Origin: Janthinobacterium rivuli
GTDB taxonomy: Bacteria > Pseudomonadota > Gammaproteobacteria > Burkholderiales > Burkholderiaceae_D
Direction: 5' to 3'
Length of the DNA stretch: 64,000 nucleotides
Assembly (NCBI RefSeq): GCF_009208735.1
Contig: NZ_WFLJ01000004.1
Span: 248,001-312,000, forward strand
Both the position numbers and the translations under genes were made by a program. The notes under the pieces were generated by a model. The model ran no database searches. It was not told where the DNA came from and saw nothing but the letters and a program-made list of their open reading frames with translations. Positions 26,494 through 36,735 of this stretch are shown here, one piece after another (within the stretch, counting starts at the first letter, position 1; every line of letters begins with the position of its first letter).

Positions 26494-27981
26494 TTACGCC
26501 ACGCTCACGTCCACCCCGGCCCGCTGCAGCAAGGCTTCATTGCGGGCGGACAACTGCGTCACCTGCAGATGCTTGCCGGCCTTGTCATAGCGTTCATACA
26601 GGGATTCGATGGCGGCGATGGCCGAGTGATCGGCCATGTGCAGGTGGCGGCAGTCGAGGATGACGCGGGCCGGGTCCGACGCTGACTGGAACAGTTCCTG
26701 GAAGTGCGTGGTGGAAGCAAAAAACAAGGTGCCGTGCGGCAGGTAGACGCGCATGCCGGGGCTGCTGTCATCGATGTCGGCACGCATCTCGCGCGCATGC
26801 TGCCAGGCAAAATTCAAGGCGGCGATGACGATGCCGCACAGCACGGCCATCGCCAGGTCCGTGAACACCGTGATCACCGTCACGGCGACGATCACCAGCG
26901 CATCCTGCAGCGGCACCTTGCCCAGCACGCGCAAGGAACCCCAGGCGAACGTCTGCTGCGCCACGACGAACATCACGCCCACCAGCGCGGCCAGCGGGAT
27001 GCGCTCGATCAGCGGCGACAGGAACAGGATGAACAGCAAGATCATCACGCCAGCCGTCACGCCCGACAGGCGCGAACTGCCGCCGGAACTCAAATTGATC
27101 ATCGTCTGCCCGATCATGGCGCAGCCGCCCATACCGCCAAACACGCCCGAAACGATGTTCGATGCGCCGAGCGCGATGCATTCGCGGTTCGGATGGCCCC
27201 GCGTTTCCGTGATCTCATCGGTGAGATTAAAGGTAAGCAAGGTTTCCAGCAGTCCCACCATGGCCATCAGCGCCGCGTACGGGAAGATGATGTGCAAGGT
27301 GGCCATGTCCAGCGGCACGGTGGGCCAATGCAGGACCGGCAGGCCGCCGGCGATATGCGCGAGGTCGCCCAGGGTGCGCGTCGGCAAGTGCAAGACATGG
27401 CTGAGCACGCCCACCCCCAGGATGGCCACCAGCGCCGGCGGCACGGCTTTTGTCAGGCGCGGCAGCACGTAGACGATGGCCATGGTGAGCAGCACCAGTC
27501 CCACCATCACATACAAGGGCATGCCTTGCAGCCAGATTTCGCCTTGCGGCGTGGCCTGGCGAAAGTGTTCCAACTGGGCCATGGCGATGACGATGGCCAG
27601 GCCATTCACAAAACCCAGCATCACCGGGTAGGGCACCATGCGAATCAGCTTACCCAGGCGCAAGATACCGAACAAGGCCATCAAGACACCCCCAAGCACC
27701 ACGGTGGCCAGCAGGTATTGCACGCCATGTTGCGCCACCAGCGCCACGATGACGACGGCCATGGAGCCGGCCGCGCCGGAAATCATGCCGGGACGCCCGC
27801 CAAAGATGGCCGTCAGCGCGCAAATGATGCAAGCGCCATACAGGCCCATCAAGGGATTCAATTGCGCCACCAGGGCAAAGGCGATGCACTCGGGCACCAG
27901 GGCAAACGAGGTGGTCAAACCCGCCAGGATATTTTTTTGCGCATTCGAGAACCACTCTTCCCGAAAAGTTGTGTTGATCAT
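26494..27981 (-). CDS. SulP family (SLC26) anion transporter with STAS domain
   Basis: From ATG 27981 (MINTTFREEWFSNAQKNILAG) the protein has 495 residues. About ten to twelve hydrophobic segments follow, with SulP motifs LVPECIAFALVAQLNPLMGLYGA and the Sulfate_transp region GGMGGCAMIGQTMINL. The C-terminal STAS domain (VYLPHGTLFFASTTHF, VILDCRHLHMADHSAIAAIE) is truncated relative to eukaryotic forms but normal for bacteria. Bacterial members carry bicarbonate, dicarboxylates or sulfate; the substrate here is not clear. A TATAAT about 195 bp upstream on this strand is a possible -10. Confidence 0.92.
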   Translation of the reverse strand: MINTTFREEWFSNAQKNILAGLTTSFALVPECIAFALVAQLNPLMGLYGACIICALTAIFGGRPGMISGAAGSMAVVIVALVAQHGVQYLLATVVLGGVLMALFGILRLGKLIRMVPYPVMLGFVNGLAIVIAMAQLEHFRQATPQGEIWLQGMPLYVMVGLVLLTMAIVYVLPRLTKAVPPALVAILGVGVLSHVLHLPTRTLGDLAHIAGGLPVLHWPTVPLDMATLHIIFPYAALMAMVGLLETLLTFNLTDEITETRGHPNRECIALGASNIVSGVFGGMGGCAMIGQTMINLSSGGSSRLSGVTAGVMILLFILFLSPLIERIPLAALVGVMFVVAQQTFAWGSLRVLGKVPLQDALVIVAVTVITVFTDLAMAVLCGIVIAALNFAWQHAREMRADIDDSSPGMRVYLPHGTLFFASTTHFQELFQSASDPARVILDCRHLHMADHSAIAAIESLYERYDKAGKHLQVTQLSARNEALLQRAGVDVSVA

Positions 27982-28220
27982 TGAGTCAAATCCAAAGTCG
28001 GAACAGGAAAATGCCGGCCTGACGGGCAATCATCAGGCGCAGCCATGCCAGCGGGTGTCACAGAAAAGCGGCGCCAAGGTCGAATGGCACAGGAAAGGCG
28101 TCGGTGACGACATCGGTATGGCGGAAAGGGGAAATTTCATCAAGGCGCCAGGCGGCGCGGCTGAGCTTGCCGGCATTATACAAGATGCGCCGCCGGCAAA
28201 AGTCTGGCGAAAGCGCAGAC

Positions 28221-28257
28221 AAAAAAAATAGCCCACTCGAAGGTGGGCTATTTTTTT
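28221..28257 (-). terminator. Terminator of the tRNA operon
   Basis: AATAGCCCAC and GTGGGCTATT with flanking A7 and T7 form a strong hairpin just downstream of tRNA-Cys on the minus strand. Confidence 0.9.
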
Positions 28258-28261
28258 CATC

Positions 28262-28335
28262 TGGAGGCGAGGACGGGAATCGAACCCGTCTAAACGGCTT
28301 TGCAGGCCGCTGCATAACCTCTTTGCTACCTCGCC
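28262..28335 (-). tRNA. tRNA-Cys (anticodon GCA)
   Basis: The minus strand reads GGCGAGG at the acceptor 5' end, the anticodon loop CTGCAAA with GCA, the T-loop GTTCGATTC, and ends CCTCGCC-T-CCA with encoded CCA. It is the last gene of a tRNA cluster that starts near 29065. Confidence 0.97.
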
Positions 28336-28377
28336 AGAGGAACTGCTTCGATGCGCCTTGCGGCCCACCTTGAAAAC

Positions 28378-28453
28378 TGGAGCGGGAGAAGAGTCTCGAA
28401 CTCTCGACCTCAACCTTGGCAAGGTTGCGCTCTACCAACTGAGCTACTCCCGC
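28378..28453 (-). tRNA. tRNA-Gly (anticodon GCC), copy 1 of 5
   Basis: GCGGGAG acceptor, D-arm AGCTCAGTTGGTAGAGC, anticodon loop CTTGCCAAG with GCC, T-loop GTTCGAGAC, end CTCCCGC-T-CCA. It is identical to the other four copies. Confidence 0.97.
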
Positions 28454-28543
28454 ATTGGAGCTTGTTTACCACTTAAACGCGCCGCGCCAATTGCTTTGCG
28501 GCGGATAAAAAAAGGAAGCCAGCTTAGCTTCCCTTTAGAATTC

Positions 28544-28619
28544 TGGAGCGGGAGAAGAGTCTCGAACTCTCGACCTCAACCTTGGCAAGGTTGCGCTCTA
28601 CCAACTGAGCTACTCCCGC
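28544..28619 (-). tRNA. tRNA-Gly (anticodon GCC), copy 2 of 5
   Basis: Same sequence as copy 1. The flanks upstream of copies 1 and 2 both begin ATTGGAGCTT, a trace of tandem duplication. Confidence 0.97.
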
Positions 28620-28674
28620 ATTGGAGCTTCTATTTTCTGCTACTGCCATCGTGCTGTACTGCTTCAGCTTTCGC

Positions 28675-28750
28675 TGGAGCGGGAGAAGAGTCTCGAACTC
28701 TCGACCTCAACCTTGGCAAGGTTGCGCTCTACCAACTGAGCTACTCCCGC
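28675..28750 (-). tRNA. tRNA-Gly (anticodon GCC), copy 3 of 5
   Basis: Same 76-base sequence including the CCA. The spacer to copy 4 is about 70 bases and unrelated in sequence to other spacers. Confidence 0.97.
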
Positions 28751-28821
28751 ATACGAACCGCTATTTTACTGCTTTTTACTACCGTTTACCAGTGCTGCTT
28801 TACTGCTGATCCAGTCTTCAC

Positions 28822-28897
28822 TGGAGCGGGAGAAGAGTCTCGAACTCTCGACCTCAACCTTGGCAAGGTTGCGCTCTACCAACTGAGCTACTCCCGC
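28822..28897 (-). tRNA. tRNA-Gly (anticodon GCC), copy 4 of 5
   Basis: Same 76-base sequence. It lies in the same operon, separated from copy 5 by about 92 bases. Confidence 0.97.
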
Positions 28898-28989
28898 AGT
28901 GGACAACATTGTATCAGAAGCTCTACTACATCGCCAGTACTACTTTTTGCTACATTCGCTGTTTTTACCTATGACACAATCCAGAAAAC

Positions 28990-29065
28990 TGGAGCGGGAG
29001 AAGAGTCTCGAACTCTCGACCTCAACCTTGGCAAGGTTGCGCTCTACCAACTGAGCTACTCCCGC
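28990..29065 (-). tRNA. tRNA-Gly (anticodon GCC), copy 5 of 5 (promoter-proximal)
   Basis: Same sequence; the 5' end at 29065 is about 13 bases after the predicted transcription start. It lies about 105 bases downstream of pgsA, which matches the order pgsA-glyW-cysT known from enteric bacteria. Confidence 0.97.
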
Positions 29066-29085
29066 GTCATCAACAACAGGCCAGC

Positions 29086-29113
29086 ATTATAGAGGGATTA
29101 CAGGGGCTGTCAA
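29086..29113 (-). promoter_or_regulatory. Near-consensus sigma-70 promoter of the tRNA cluster
   Basis: On the minus strand TTGACA (29113-29108) and TATAAT (29091-29086) are separated by 16 bp. Both hexamers are perfect. It is the strongest sigma-70 promoter I can see in the window and drives the five tRNA-Gly genes and the tRNA-Cys gene. Confidence 0.92.
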
Positions 29114-29170
29114 CGGGCAATATCTGGTCTTTTGCAAAATATTCCGCACAAAGCAGCCGCCTGCTTATTC

Positions 29171-29755
29171 TTAGTGCAAATTTCCCGCCTTTTCCTTGAT
29201 GAGAGGCCACGCCAGGCGCAAGTAATAGAACATCGACCACACCGTCAGCACGCAGGCGATCCACAGCAGCTTCTCGCCCCACACATGGGTATCGATCGCG
29301 CCAAAGATCACTTCGTGGTACAGCAGCAAGGGAATGGCCGTCATTTGCGCGGCCGTCTTGATCTTGCCGATCGAGCTGACGGCCACCGATTTCGATGCAC
29401 CGATCTGCGCCATCCATTCGCGCAGTGCGGAAATCGTGATTTCGCGGCCGATGATGATGAAGGCCAGCACGGCATTAACGCGGTCCAGCTGCACCAGCAC
29501 CAGCAAGGCGCCCGCCACCATCAGCTTGTCGGCGACCGGGTCGAGGAAGGCACCGAAGGCCGAAGTCTGGTTCCAGCGTCGCGCGAGGAAACCGTCAAAC
29601 CAGTCGGTCACGGCCGCAACAATGAAGACCAGGGTGGCGACCAGGTTCTGGTCGCCATGCAGCAGCATCGACGGCGGCAGGTAAAACACGCCGACGACGA
29701 GCGGTATCAGGGCCACGCGCAGCCAGGTCAGAAGGATGGGAATATTAAAAGGCAT
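29171..29755 (-). CDS. pgsA: CDP-diacylglycerol-glycerol-3-phosphate 3-phosphatidyltransferase
   Basis: The 194-residue inner-membrane enzyme makes phosphatidylglycerol phosphate. It contains the CDP-alcohol phosphotransferase signature in VTDWFDGFLARRWNQTSAFG followed by AFLDPVADK, with four or more hydrophobic helices. Start MPFNIPILLTWLRV fits the family. It is downstream of uvrC on the same strand, separated by 243 bases that contain a strong hairpin (29840-29870) and one copy of a structured repeat. Confidence 0.97.
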   Translation of the reverse strand: MPFNIPILLTWLRVALIPLVVGVFYLPPSMLLHGDQNLVATLVFIVAAVTDWFDGFLARRWNQTSAFGAFLDPVADKLMVAGALLVLVQLDRVNAVLAFIIIGREITISALREWMAQIGASKSVAVSSIGKIKTAAQMTAIPLLLYHEVIFGAIDTHVWGEKLLWIACVLTVWSMFYYLRLAWPLIKEKAGNLH

Positions 29756-29839
29756 AAGGGTGCAATCGGCCGACGGGTAAATTGAATATGAGAAAGCGTG
29801 AAGAAAGCGCCACTAGTCTACATGGCCCCGGGGTGTTAG

Positions 29840-29870
29840 CCTAGTCCGGTTGCCGCGGCACCGGACCAGG
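29840..29870. repeat. Strong intergenic hairpin between uvrC and pgsA
   Basis: CCTAGTCCGGT (29840-29850) and ACCGGACCAGG (29860-29870) pair with a single mismatch around a loop that itself contains GCC/GGC. There is no T-run, so it is an mRNA structure rather than a classical terminator. Confidence 0.6.
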
Positions 29871-29877
29871 CCGTCAT

Positions 29878-30000
29878 AGAACCCTCACAAAACCGTAGCG
29901 AGCGGCAGCGAATTGCGACCGAGAAGCGCAACTGTGCTTGAGCACAGTGAGCATCGCAGGCCGCAAGTCGCGACGCGCAGTAGGTTTGGTGGGGCGTTCT
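29878..30000 (+). repeat. Structured intergenic element, copy A (123 nt)
   Basis: The ends AGAACCCTCAC and GTGGGGCGTTCT pair, extended by AAACC/GGTTT. Conserved blocks shared with copies B and C are CCGTAGCGAGCGG, GAAGCGCAA, TGAGCATCGCAGG and CGACGCGCAGTAGG. Two internal helices are GCGA/TCGC plus TTGCG/CGCAA, and the hairpin CTGTGCT/AGCACAG (29932-29947). The element overlaps the last two bases of the uvrC stop. It is given on the plus strand by convention; the transcribed strand is unknown. Confidence 0.8.
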
Positions 30001-31879
30001 AATGCAGCTGCTTGTAAATTTCTTCCGCCAGTTGCGTGGAAATCCCCTCCACCGACATCAGGTCTTCGACGCTGGCGTCGACCACGCCGCGCAAGCCGCC
30101 AAAGCGGGACAGCAGCTTCTGGCGGCGCTTGGCGCCGATGCCTTCTATCTCCTCCAGGCGCGAGGTCTGGCGCGTCTTGGCCCGCTTGGCGCGCATGCCC
30201 GTGATGGCGAAGCGGTGCGCCTCGTCGCGGATTTGCGCGATCAGCATCAGCGCCGCCGATTCCTTGCCCAATTCCTGCGCCGGACGGCCATCGACGAACA
30301 GCAGGGTTTCCAGGCCCACCCTGCGCCCTTCCCCCTTGGCCACGCCGACTATCAGGCTGATATCGAGCCCCAGCTCGGCGAACACCTGGCGCGCCATTTC
30401 GATCTGGCCCTTGCCGCCGTCGATCAGCACCACGTCGGGCATGACGCCGTCGCCATTCGCCACCTTTTCATAGCGACGCATCAGCACCTGGCGCATGGCC
30501 GCGTAATCGTCGCCGGGCGTGATGTCGTTGATGTTGTAGCGCCGGTATTCGCCATTCTGCATGGCGTGATGGTGGAACACGACACACGAAGCCTGCGTCG
30601 CCTCGCCCTGCGTGTGGCTGATGTCGAAGCACTCGACGCGCAGACTGTCGAGGTCTTCCGTTTCCAGACGCAGCGCCTCGGCCAGCGCGCGCGTGCGCGA
30701 CTGCTGCGAACCCTGCTCGGACAACAGGCGCGCCAGCGAAATCTCGGCGCCCTTCTGCGCCATTTCCAGCCACTGGCGGCGCTGGCCCTGCGGCTGAAAG
30801 ATCAGGTTGATACGGTGGCCGCACTGCTCCATCAAGGCCACCATCAGGGCCGGCTGGTCGAATTCGATATTCAGGATCAGGGTGCCAGGGATGAATTTTT
30901 CCGTGTAGTGCTGCGCCAGGAAGGCGGCCAGCACTTCCACCTCGATCGGCTCCTCGGCAATCGCCGCCGCATCGCTGAGCTGGCTGGGGAAGTAGGCGCG
31001 GTCGCCCAGATGGCGTCCGCCGCGCACCATGGCCAGGTTGACGCAGGCGCGCCCGCCCTGCACCAGCACGGCGAGGATGTCGACGTCGGCGTCGCCCGTC
31101 GTTTCCATGCTTTGCTGGTGCAGCACGCGCGACAGCGAAGCGATCTGGTTGCGTACCACCACGGCTTGCTCAAATTTCAGCTCGGCCGCAAACGCGTGCA
31201 TCTTCTTTTCCAGGTCGGCCAGCACTTCGCTCTGGCGCCCACGCAGGAAGCGCGCCGCGTTTTCCACGTCGTTCTTGTAGTCTTCCTTGCTGATCAGGTC
31301 CACGCAGGGCGCGCTGCAGCGACCGATCTGGTGCAGCAGGCACGGCCGCGTGCGGTTGGCATACACGCTATCTTCGCAGGTGCGGATCAGAAACACCTTT
31401 TGCAGGATCTGCATCGATTCCTTGACGGCCCAGGAACTGGGAAACGGCCCGAAATACTGGTTTTTCTTGTCCACCGCGCCCCGGTAATACACCATGCGCG
31501 GCGCGTCGCCATTCGTGATCTTCAGATACGGATACGACTTGTCGTCGCGGAACAGGATGTTGTAGCGCGGCTGCAGCGCCTTGATCAGGTTATTCTCCAG
31601 GATCAGGGCTTCCGCCTCGCTGTGCGTGACCGTCGTTTCCAGGCGCGCGATGCGCTCGACCATCATGGCGATGCGGGGGCTGGCCAGGTTCTTCTGGAAA
31701 TAGCTGGAGACGCGCTTTTTCAAGTCGCGCGCCTTGCCGACGTATAGCACCTTGTCGGCGGCGTCGAAATAGCGGTACACGCCGGGCAGGTTCGGCAGCT
31801 TGGCGACGGTGGCCAGCACCTGCGCGCGCGGGTCGGGCGGCGTTTCCGCCAAGGATGGTTCTGGGCTTGCTTCGGTCAT
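29999..31879 (-). CDS. uvrC: Excinuclease ABC subunit C
   Basis: The protein of 626 residues (632 from the alternative GTG at 31897) makes both incisions in nucleotide-excision repair after loading by UvrAB. The N-terminal GIY-YIG nuclease reads [29 protein letters not shown], followed by the Cys-rich and UVR regions ([15 protein letters not shown]). The RNase H-like domain has [13 protein letters not shown], and the C-terminal helix-hairpin-helix pair ends [25 protein letters not shown] 31879 (MTEASPEPS) is chosen. The stop is touched by structured repeat copy A. Confidence 0.97.
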   Translation of the reverse strand: MTEASPEPSLAETPPDPRAQVLATVAKLPNLPGVYRYFDAADKVLYVGKARDLKKRVSSYFQKNLASPRIAMMVERIARLETTVTHSEAEALILENNLIKALQPRYNILFRDDKSYPYLKITNGDAPRMVYYRGAVDKKNQYFGPFPSSWAVKESMQILQKVFLIRTCEDSVYANRTRPCLLHQIGRCSAPCVDLISKEDYKNDVENAARFLRGRQSEVLADLEKKMHAFAAELKFEQAVVVRNQIASLSRVLHQQSMETTGDADVDILAVLVQGGRACVNLAMVRGGRHLGDRAYFPSQLSDAAAIAEEPIEVEVLAAFLAQHYTEKFIPGTLILNIEFDQPALMVALMEQCGHRINLIFQPQGQRRQWLEMAQKGAEISLARLLSEQGSQQSRTRALAEALRLETEDLDSLRVECFDISHTQGEATQASCVVFHHHAMQNGEYRRYNINDITPGDDYAAMRQVLMRRYEKVANGDGVMPDVVLIDGGKGQIEMARQVFAELGLDISLIVGVAKGEGRRVGLETLLFVDGRPAQELGKESAALMLIAQIRDEAHRFAITGMRAKRAKTRQTSRLEEIEGIGAKRRQKLLSRFGGLRGVVDASVEDLMSVEGISTQLAEEIYKQLH

Positions 31880-31914
31880 TGCTGGCTCATTGCGCACGTA
31901 TGGCGCACTTATAG

Positions 31915-32310
31915 TTACCCTGCTTGTTCCACGATCACGAACGCGACCGCATAGTCTTCTTCATCGCTGATGGTCACTTGCGCGCTCAGGCGGTTTTTCT
32001 CCATGAACTCCGCCAGCACGCCGCTGCAGACGATCATCGGCTTGCCGCTGGGATGGTTCAGCATTTGCGCGGCGGGCCAGGTCATCGGCATGCGCAAGCC
32101 CAGGCCGATGGCCTTGGAAAACGCCTCCTTGGCCGCGAAGCGCGTGGCCAGGAAGCGCACGCCGCGCACGGCGTTCTTGGCGCTGCGGGCGCGGAATTTT
32201 TCCAGCTCCTGCGGCCCCAGTATCTTTTTCGCGAAACGCTCGCCATGGCGCGCCAGGGCCGCCTCGATGCGGGGAATCTTGCAGATGTCGGTGCCGATGC
32301 CATAGATCAT
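31915..32310 (-). CDS. acpS: Holo-[acyl-carrier-protein] synthase
   Basis: The 131-residue enzyme transfers 4'-phosphopantetheine from CoA to ACP (encoded at 43877-44116). Motifs are [14 protein letters not shown] near the start and the catalytic [21 protein letters not shown], with a C-terminal [14 protein letters not shown] strand. It is the last gene of the lepA-lepB-rnc-era-recO-pdxJ-acpS run, 14 bases after pdxJ. Confidence 0.97.
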   Translation of the reverse strand: MIYGIGTDICKIPRIEAALARHGERFAKKILGPQELEKFRARSAKNAVRGVRFLATRFAAKEAFSKAIGLGLRMPMTWPAAQMLNHPSGKPMIVCSGVLAEFMEKNRLSAQVTISDEEDYAVAFVIVEQAG

Positions 32311-32324
32311 GCCGCGCTCCCTGG

Positions 32325-33086
32325 TCAGGCCCTGTGGCCCAGGCGCGTGGCCACCATGATGGCCTTCATTTCGCGCACGGCGTTTTCCCAGCCGACAAAG
32401 ACGGCGTGCGCGACGATGGCGTGGCCGATGTTCAGTTCAGCGATATCGGGAATGGCGGCGATCGCCTGCACATTGGTGTAATGCAAACCGTGGCCCGCAT
32501 TGACTTTCAAGCCGCGTCCCACGCCGAACAGCACGCCCGCCTTGATGCGCTCCAGCTCGGCCAGCTGCTCGGCGCCGTCCGTGTCAGCATAGCGGCCCGT
32601 GTGCAGCTCGATCACGGGCGCACCGAGCTCGGCGGCGGCGGCGATCTGCTGCTCGTCGGCATCGATGAACAGGCTCACGCGGATGCCCTCGCCTTGCAAT
32701 TGCTTGACCGCCGCCTGCACTTCCTTGAAGTAGCGCACCACGTCCAGGCCACCCTCGGTCGTCACTTCCGTGCGTTTTTCCGGCACCAGGCAGACGTCGG
32801 CAGGCTTGATGCGGCAGGCGAAGTCGATCATCTCGGCCGTCACGGCCGCTTCCAGGTTCATGCGCGTGAGCAGCTGCGGTGCGATGGCGATCACGTCCGC
32901 ATCCTTGATGTGGCGGCGGTCTTCGCGCAGATGCAGGGTGATGGCGTCGGCGCCCGCCTGCTCGGCCAGCAGGGCCGCGCGGACCGGGTCCGGATACGCG
33001 GTGCCGCGCGCATTGCGCAGGGTGGCCACGTGGTCGATATTGACGCCCAGGTCGATGACGGGGCCGGAAGGCTGCAAAAAGCTCAT
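32325..33086 (-). CDS. pdxJ: Pyridoxine 5'-phosphate synthase
   Basis: The 253-residue TIM-barrel enzyme joins 3-amino-2-oxopropyl phosphate and deoxyxylulose phosphate to make pyridoxine phosphate. It begins [22 protein letters not shown], contains [16 protein letters not shown] and VCLVPEKR, and ends with the conserved [17 protein letters not shown]. It supplies the PLP that SelA also needs. Confidence 0.97.
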   Translation of the reverse strand: MSFLQPSGPVIDLGVNIDHVATLRNARGTAYPDPVRAALLAEQAGADAITLHLREDRRHIKDADVIAIAPQLLTRMNLEAAVTAEMIDFACRIKPADVCLVPEKRTEVTTEGGLDVVRYFKEVQAAVKQLQGEGIRVSLFIDADEQQIAAAAELGAPVIELHTGRYADTDGAEQLAELERIKAGVLFGVGRGLKVNAGHGLHYTNVQAIAAIPDIAELNIGHAIVAHAVFVGWENAVREMKAIMVATRLGHRA

Positions 33087-33128
33087 AGTGATGGTATCCG
33101 TAAAGTGCTGTCGCGCGGCAAACCGCCG

Positions 33129-33992
33129 CTACAGCTGCATTAAATCGATCAGTATCTGGCGCGTATTCAAGGTGGCGCCACCCAGTTGATGGGCCAGCAA
33201 AAAGCGCATCAGCAGCTTGCTTTGCGCCTGCGTGGCCACGTCACAATAATCTTCGCGCTCCATGTCGAGCAGGGTCTTGCCCGTGATCTTCGGCCAGGCG
33301 TCGGCCGCGCGCGCCGGGCGCGGCCCCCGCTCCGGGTCGACCACGTACACCTGCCCCGCCTCGACGGCCTGGCGCGTGCCCGTGCAGCGCGTCAGGTCGG
33401 CCGCCACGCCCGTTTCCTTGAGCAGGGCGCGCTCGAACTTGCGCAGCACGATGGGCGGCGGCTCATTGTGCGCCAGTTGATTCAAGGTGGCAACGTAGTG
33501 GTCGAACAGGACGGGATGCGGGTCGTCGCGCGCGAGCAATTTGACCAGCAATTCGTTCAGATAGAAGCCGCACAGCAAGGCGGTCTTTTCCAGCGGCAAC
33601 ATGCCGCCCACCCATTCCGCGCCGGTGAGGATGCGCAGTTCGGATTTCCCCGTCCAGCCCGCTTGCAGCGGTTGAAACGTCTGCAGCACGCCGCGCAACT
33701 GCGAATGGGGCCGCTTGGCGCCCTTGGCGACGAGCGCGATGCGGCCATACTCGCGCGTAAACACGTCGACGATGAGGCTGGTTTCTTTATGCGGATAGCT
33801 GTGCAGCACGAAGGCTGGCTGGCCCGTGATGCGGCCGTCGCGCCCGGGCGGACGGCTGCGCCTTGGCGGCGCTGCGGAAGGTGCGGCCGGCGGCGCGATG
33901 GCCACCGGCGCGGGGATCGGTGCAGTGACCGATGCGGAGACAGCAGATGAAGCTGGCGCAGGCTCGTGCTGCGCTGGCGTGGTGGTGCTCAT
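33129..33992 (-). CDS. recO: DNA repair protein RecO with Ala/Pro-rich N-terminal extension
   Basis: From about residue 58 ([27 protein letters not shown]) the protein is a normal RecO OB-fold, followed by the helical domain ([23 protein letters not shown]). RecO loads RecA and anneals strands with RecR. The first 57 residues are a low-complexity stretch of A, P, S and T ([20 protein letters not shown]) with a basic end. No internal start of obvious quality exists between them, so the extension is probably real. Confidence 0.92.
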   Translation of the reverse strand: MSTTTPAQHEPAPASSAVSASVTAPIPAPVAIAPPAAPSAAPPRRSRPPGRDGRITGQPAFVLHSYPHKETSLIVDVFTREYGRIALVAKGAKRPHSQLRGVLQTFQPLQAGWTGKSELRILTGAEWVGGMLPLEKTALLCGFYLNELLVKLLARDDPHPVLFDHYVATLNQLAHNEPPPIVLRKFERALLKETGVAADLTRCTGTRQAVEAGQVYVVDPERGPRPARAADAWPKITGKTLLDMEREDYCDVATQAQSKLLMRFLLAHQLGGATLNTRQILIDLMQL

Positions 33993-34020
33993 GCGTGTAG
34001 CGTCGCCCCCGGTTTGCGGA

Positions 34021-34923
34021 TTACTCGTAGCCGTAGGCGCGCAAGCCCGCCTCGTTGTCGGCCCAGCCCGACTTGACCTTGACCCAGATTTCCAGGTACA
34101 CGGGACCGCCGAACAGCTTTTCCATATCCAGGCGGGCCTGGGTGGAGACTTCCTTCAGGCGCGCGCCCTTGTTGCCGATGATCATGGATTTATGCGTATC
34201 GCGCTCGACCAGGATGGCGGCGAACACGCGGCGCAAATCGCCTTCCTGCTCGAATTTCTCGATCAGCACGGTGCTCGTGTATGGCAGTTCGTCGCCGACA
34301 AAGCGGAACAGTTTTTCACGCACGATTTCCGAGGCGAGGAATTTCTCGCTGCGGTCCGTGATGTCGTCCGGGCCAAAGATGGGCTGGTTTTCCGGCAGGA
34401 AGCGTTTGATCTCGTTCTGCAAACCTTCCAGCTGGAAATGCAGCTTGGCCGAGACGGGCACGATGGCGGCGAAATCGCGCATGGCGGCGATCTTTTGCGC
34501 GAACGGCAGCAGCACGGCCTTGTCCTTCACGCGGTCCGACTTATTGATGACGAGGATGCACGGCACTTCCTTCGGCAGCAGGTCCATCACTTGCTGGTCG
34601 GCCGGGCCGAAGGTGCCCGCCTCGATCACGTACAAAATCACGTCCGAGGAAATCAGGGTGTTCGTCACGGTCTTGTTGAGCGTCTTGTTCAGCGCGTTCG
34701 AGTGGCGCGTCTGGAAGCCTGGCGTGTCGACGTAGATGAACTGCGCGTCCGGCACCGTCTGGATGCCAGTGATGCGGTGGCGCGTCGTTTGCGCCTTGCG
34801 CGAAGTGATGCTGACCTTCGCGCCGATCAGCACGTTCATCAGGGTCGATTTGCCCACGTTGGGGCGGCCCACGATGGCGATATAGCCACAGCGGAAGTTG
34901 TCGGGCATTTTGGTGGTGGTCAT
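34021..34923 (-). CDS. era: GTPase Era
   Basis: The 300-residue protein has GTPase motifs [19 protein letters not shown] and NKSDRV, and the C-terminal KH domain ([23 protein letters not shown]). It binds 16S rRNA and helps 30S assembly. ATG 34923 is one base after the rnc stop (TAG 34927-34925), so the two genes are coupled. Confidence 0.97.
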   Translation of the reverse strand: MTTTKMPDNFRCGYIAIVGRPNVGKSTLMNVLIGAKVSITSRKAQTTRHRITGIQTVPDAQFIYVDTPGFQTRHSNALNKTLNKTVTNTLISSDVILYVIEAGTFGPADQQVMDLLPKEVPCILVINKSDRVKDKAVLLPFAQKIAAMRDFAAIVPVSAKLHFQLEGLQNEIKRFLPENQPIFGPDDITDRSEKFLASEIVREKLFRFVGDELPYTSTVLIEKFEQEGDLRRVFAAILVERDTHKSMIIGNKGARLKEVSTQARLDMEKLFGGPVYLEIWVKVKSGWADNEAGLRAYGYE

Positions 34924-34924
34924 G

Positions 34925-35740
34925 CTAGTGTCGATTCTGTTTAGTGTGAGCGGCGATCGCCGGGGCAGCCGGGGCTTGCGCGTCGTCGCTCTGGATGGTG
35001 GCAATGCCGGCCAGCTTGAGCTGGGCGGCGCGCGGTTTCGGCTTGCGGCTGGCGGCAGGCGACTTCAACAGCGCCTGCTCGGCCACGTCCAGCGCCAGTT
35101 TGGCGGCCGCTTGCTCACCGGCGCGGCGGCTTCCGCCACGGCCGTAAACCTGGATGTTCAATTTCGGCACCAGGCATTCGATCTCGAATTCCTGGCTGTG
35201 GGCGGCGCCGTGGGTGGCCACCACGTTGTACTGTGGCAGCGAAATTTTCTTGCTTTGCAAAAACTCCTGCAGCAGGGTCTTGGCATCCTTGCCCAGGGTT
35301 TGCGGATCGACCGAATCGAGGATGGGGATGTAGAAGGCGCGGATCACCGTGCTGGCGGCATCGAAGCCCGTGTCGAGGAAAATGGCGCCCAGCAAGGCTT
35401 CCAGGGTGTCGGCGAGGATCGATGGACGGCGGAAACCGCCCGACTTCAGTTCGCCTTCACCCAGGCGCAGGAATTGCGACAACTCCAGCTTTTGCGCGAT
35501 TTCATACAGCGACTGCTGCTTGACCAGATTGGCGCGCAGGCGCGACAGGTCGCCCTCGTCGATGGACTTGAAGCGTTCGTACAGGATGGAGGCGACCACG
35601 CAGTTGAGAATGGAGTCGCCGAGGAATTCCAGCCGCTCGTTATGCAAACTGCTGTGGCTACGGTGCGTCAAGGCTTGCTGCAACAGGCCAGCATCCTGGA
35701 ACGTATAGCCTAAACGGGTTTGCAATAGCTGAAGATTCAT
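34925..35740 (-). CDS. rnc: Ribonuclease III
   Basis: The 271-residue enzyme cuts double-stranded RNA. The catalytic signature is [15 protein letters not shown], with the second acidic motif [15 protein letters not shown]; the dsRBD reads [23 protein letters not shown] and [20 protein letters not shown]-terminal tail of about 40 residues rich in A, K and P ([15 protein letters not shown]) goes beyond the dsRBD. ATG 35740 gives [14 protein letters not shown], the normal start. Confidence 0.97.
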   Translation of the reverse strand: MNLQLLQTRLGYTFQDAGLLQQALTHRSHSSLHNERLEFLGDSILNCVVASILYERFKSIDEGDLSRLRANLVKQQSLYEIAQKLELSQFLRLGEGELKSGGFRRPSILADTLEALLGAIFLDTGFDAASTVIRAFYIPILDSVDPQTLGKDAKTLLQEFLQSKKISLPQYNVVATHGAAHSQEFEIECLVPKLNIQVYGRGGSRRAGEQAAAKLALDVAEQALLKSPAASRKPKPRAAQLKLAGIATIQSDDAQAPAAPAIAAHTKQNRH

Positions 35741-35814
35741 TGTTGTTTCTGTATCATCTGAGTAATTTGGCTGGCCGCCGCGCGGGGAATCGGCGCGGCA
35801 GCCATACGGGCGGC

Positions 35815-36732
35815 TTAGTGTATGCCGCCCACGCGTTTCGGATTGCTGAAGTTCATCCACACCAGGAAGGCCTTGCCGACGATGTTCTCGTTCGGCACGA
35901 AGCCCCAGTAACGGCTGTCCGCGCTATTGTCGCGGTTATCGCCCATCATGAAGTAATTGCCTTGTGGTACCACGCACGTGAAACCGTCTTCGTTGTAGTT
36001 GCACGCATCCTTGTGCGGGAAATCCTTCACTTCGCGCAGGTTCAACGTTGGAGCGGGCTCGTCGTTGAGGATGCGGTGGCTCACGCCCGTCAGGTTTTCT
36101 TCCAGCTGCTTGTGGTACACCGTGCTTTCATCGTCCAGGTAGTCGTCCAGCGGGGTGTACTGCACTTCCTTGCCGTTGACCGTCAAGCGCTTGTTTTCAT
36201 AGGTGATTTTATCACCGGGCACGCCGATCACGCGCTTGATATAGTCTTGCGACATATCTTTCGGGTACTTGAACACCATCACGTCGCCGCGCTGCGGATC
36301 GTTGACTTCAATGATGCGCTTGTTGACGATCGGCAAACGAATACCATACGTAAACTTGTTGACCAGGATCAGGTCGCCCACCAGCAAGGTGGGCACCATT
36401 GAGCTCGACGGAATCTTGAACGGTTCGTACAGGAAGGAGCGCAGGCAGAACACGAGGGCGATGACGGGGAAGAAGCTGCCCGAATACTCGACCCAGGTCG
36501 GCTGGCGCAACAGCGCCGCCTCGATGGTGGCGCGGCTGCCGCCCGCATCGGACTTGATGCCCTCGGCGGCCAGCTTGGACTGGCGCGCATCGAATTCAAA
36601 CAGGGCACGGTCGGCCGCCTTGCGGCGCTGCTTGGACAGATAAAACACATCCAGGCACCAGACCAGGCCCGTCAACACCATCAGCACGAACAGGATTAAA
36701 GCGAAATTTCCTAAAATTACTTGCAGGTTCAT
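35815..36732 (-). CDS. lepB: Signal peptidase I
   Basis: The 305-residue inner-membrane protease removes Sec and Tat signal peptides. One or two N-terminal membrane helices precede the catalytic serine in [14 protein letters not shown] and the catalytic lysine in [11 protein letters not shown]; the C-terminal box is [17 protein letters not shown]. It is 3 bases downstream of lepA. Confidence 0.97.
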   Translation of the reverse strand: MNLQVILGNFALILFVLMVLTGLVWCLDVFYLSKQRRKAADRALFEFDARQSKLAAEGIKSDAGGSRATIEAALLRQPTWVEYSGSFFPVIALVFCLRSFLYEPFKIPSSSMVPTLLVGDLILVNKFTYGIRLPIVNKRIIEVNDPQRGDVMVFKYPKDMSQDYIKRVIGVPGDKITYENKRLTVNGKEVQYTPLDDYLDDESTVYHKQLEENLTGVSHRILNDEPAPTLNLREVKDFPHKDACNYNEDGFTCVVPQGNYFMMGDNRDNSADSRYWGFVPNENIVGKAFLVWMNFSNPKRVGGIH

Positions 36733-36735
36733 GTA

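Noticed and set aside
28378-29065. CRISPR-like array because of regularly spaced 76-base repeats
   Set aside because: The repeats fold as tRNA-Gly with anticodon GCC and encoded CCA; spacers vary from 55 to 92 bases and there are no cas genes.
28358-29092. A 244-codon open frame with repeated EESRTLDLNLGKVALYQLS units
   Set aside because: It is the translation of the antisense strand of the five tRNA-Gly genes; the repeat units are tRNA sequence.
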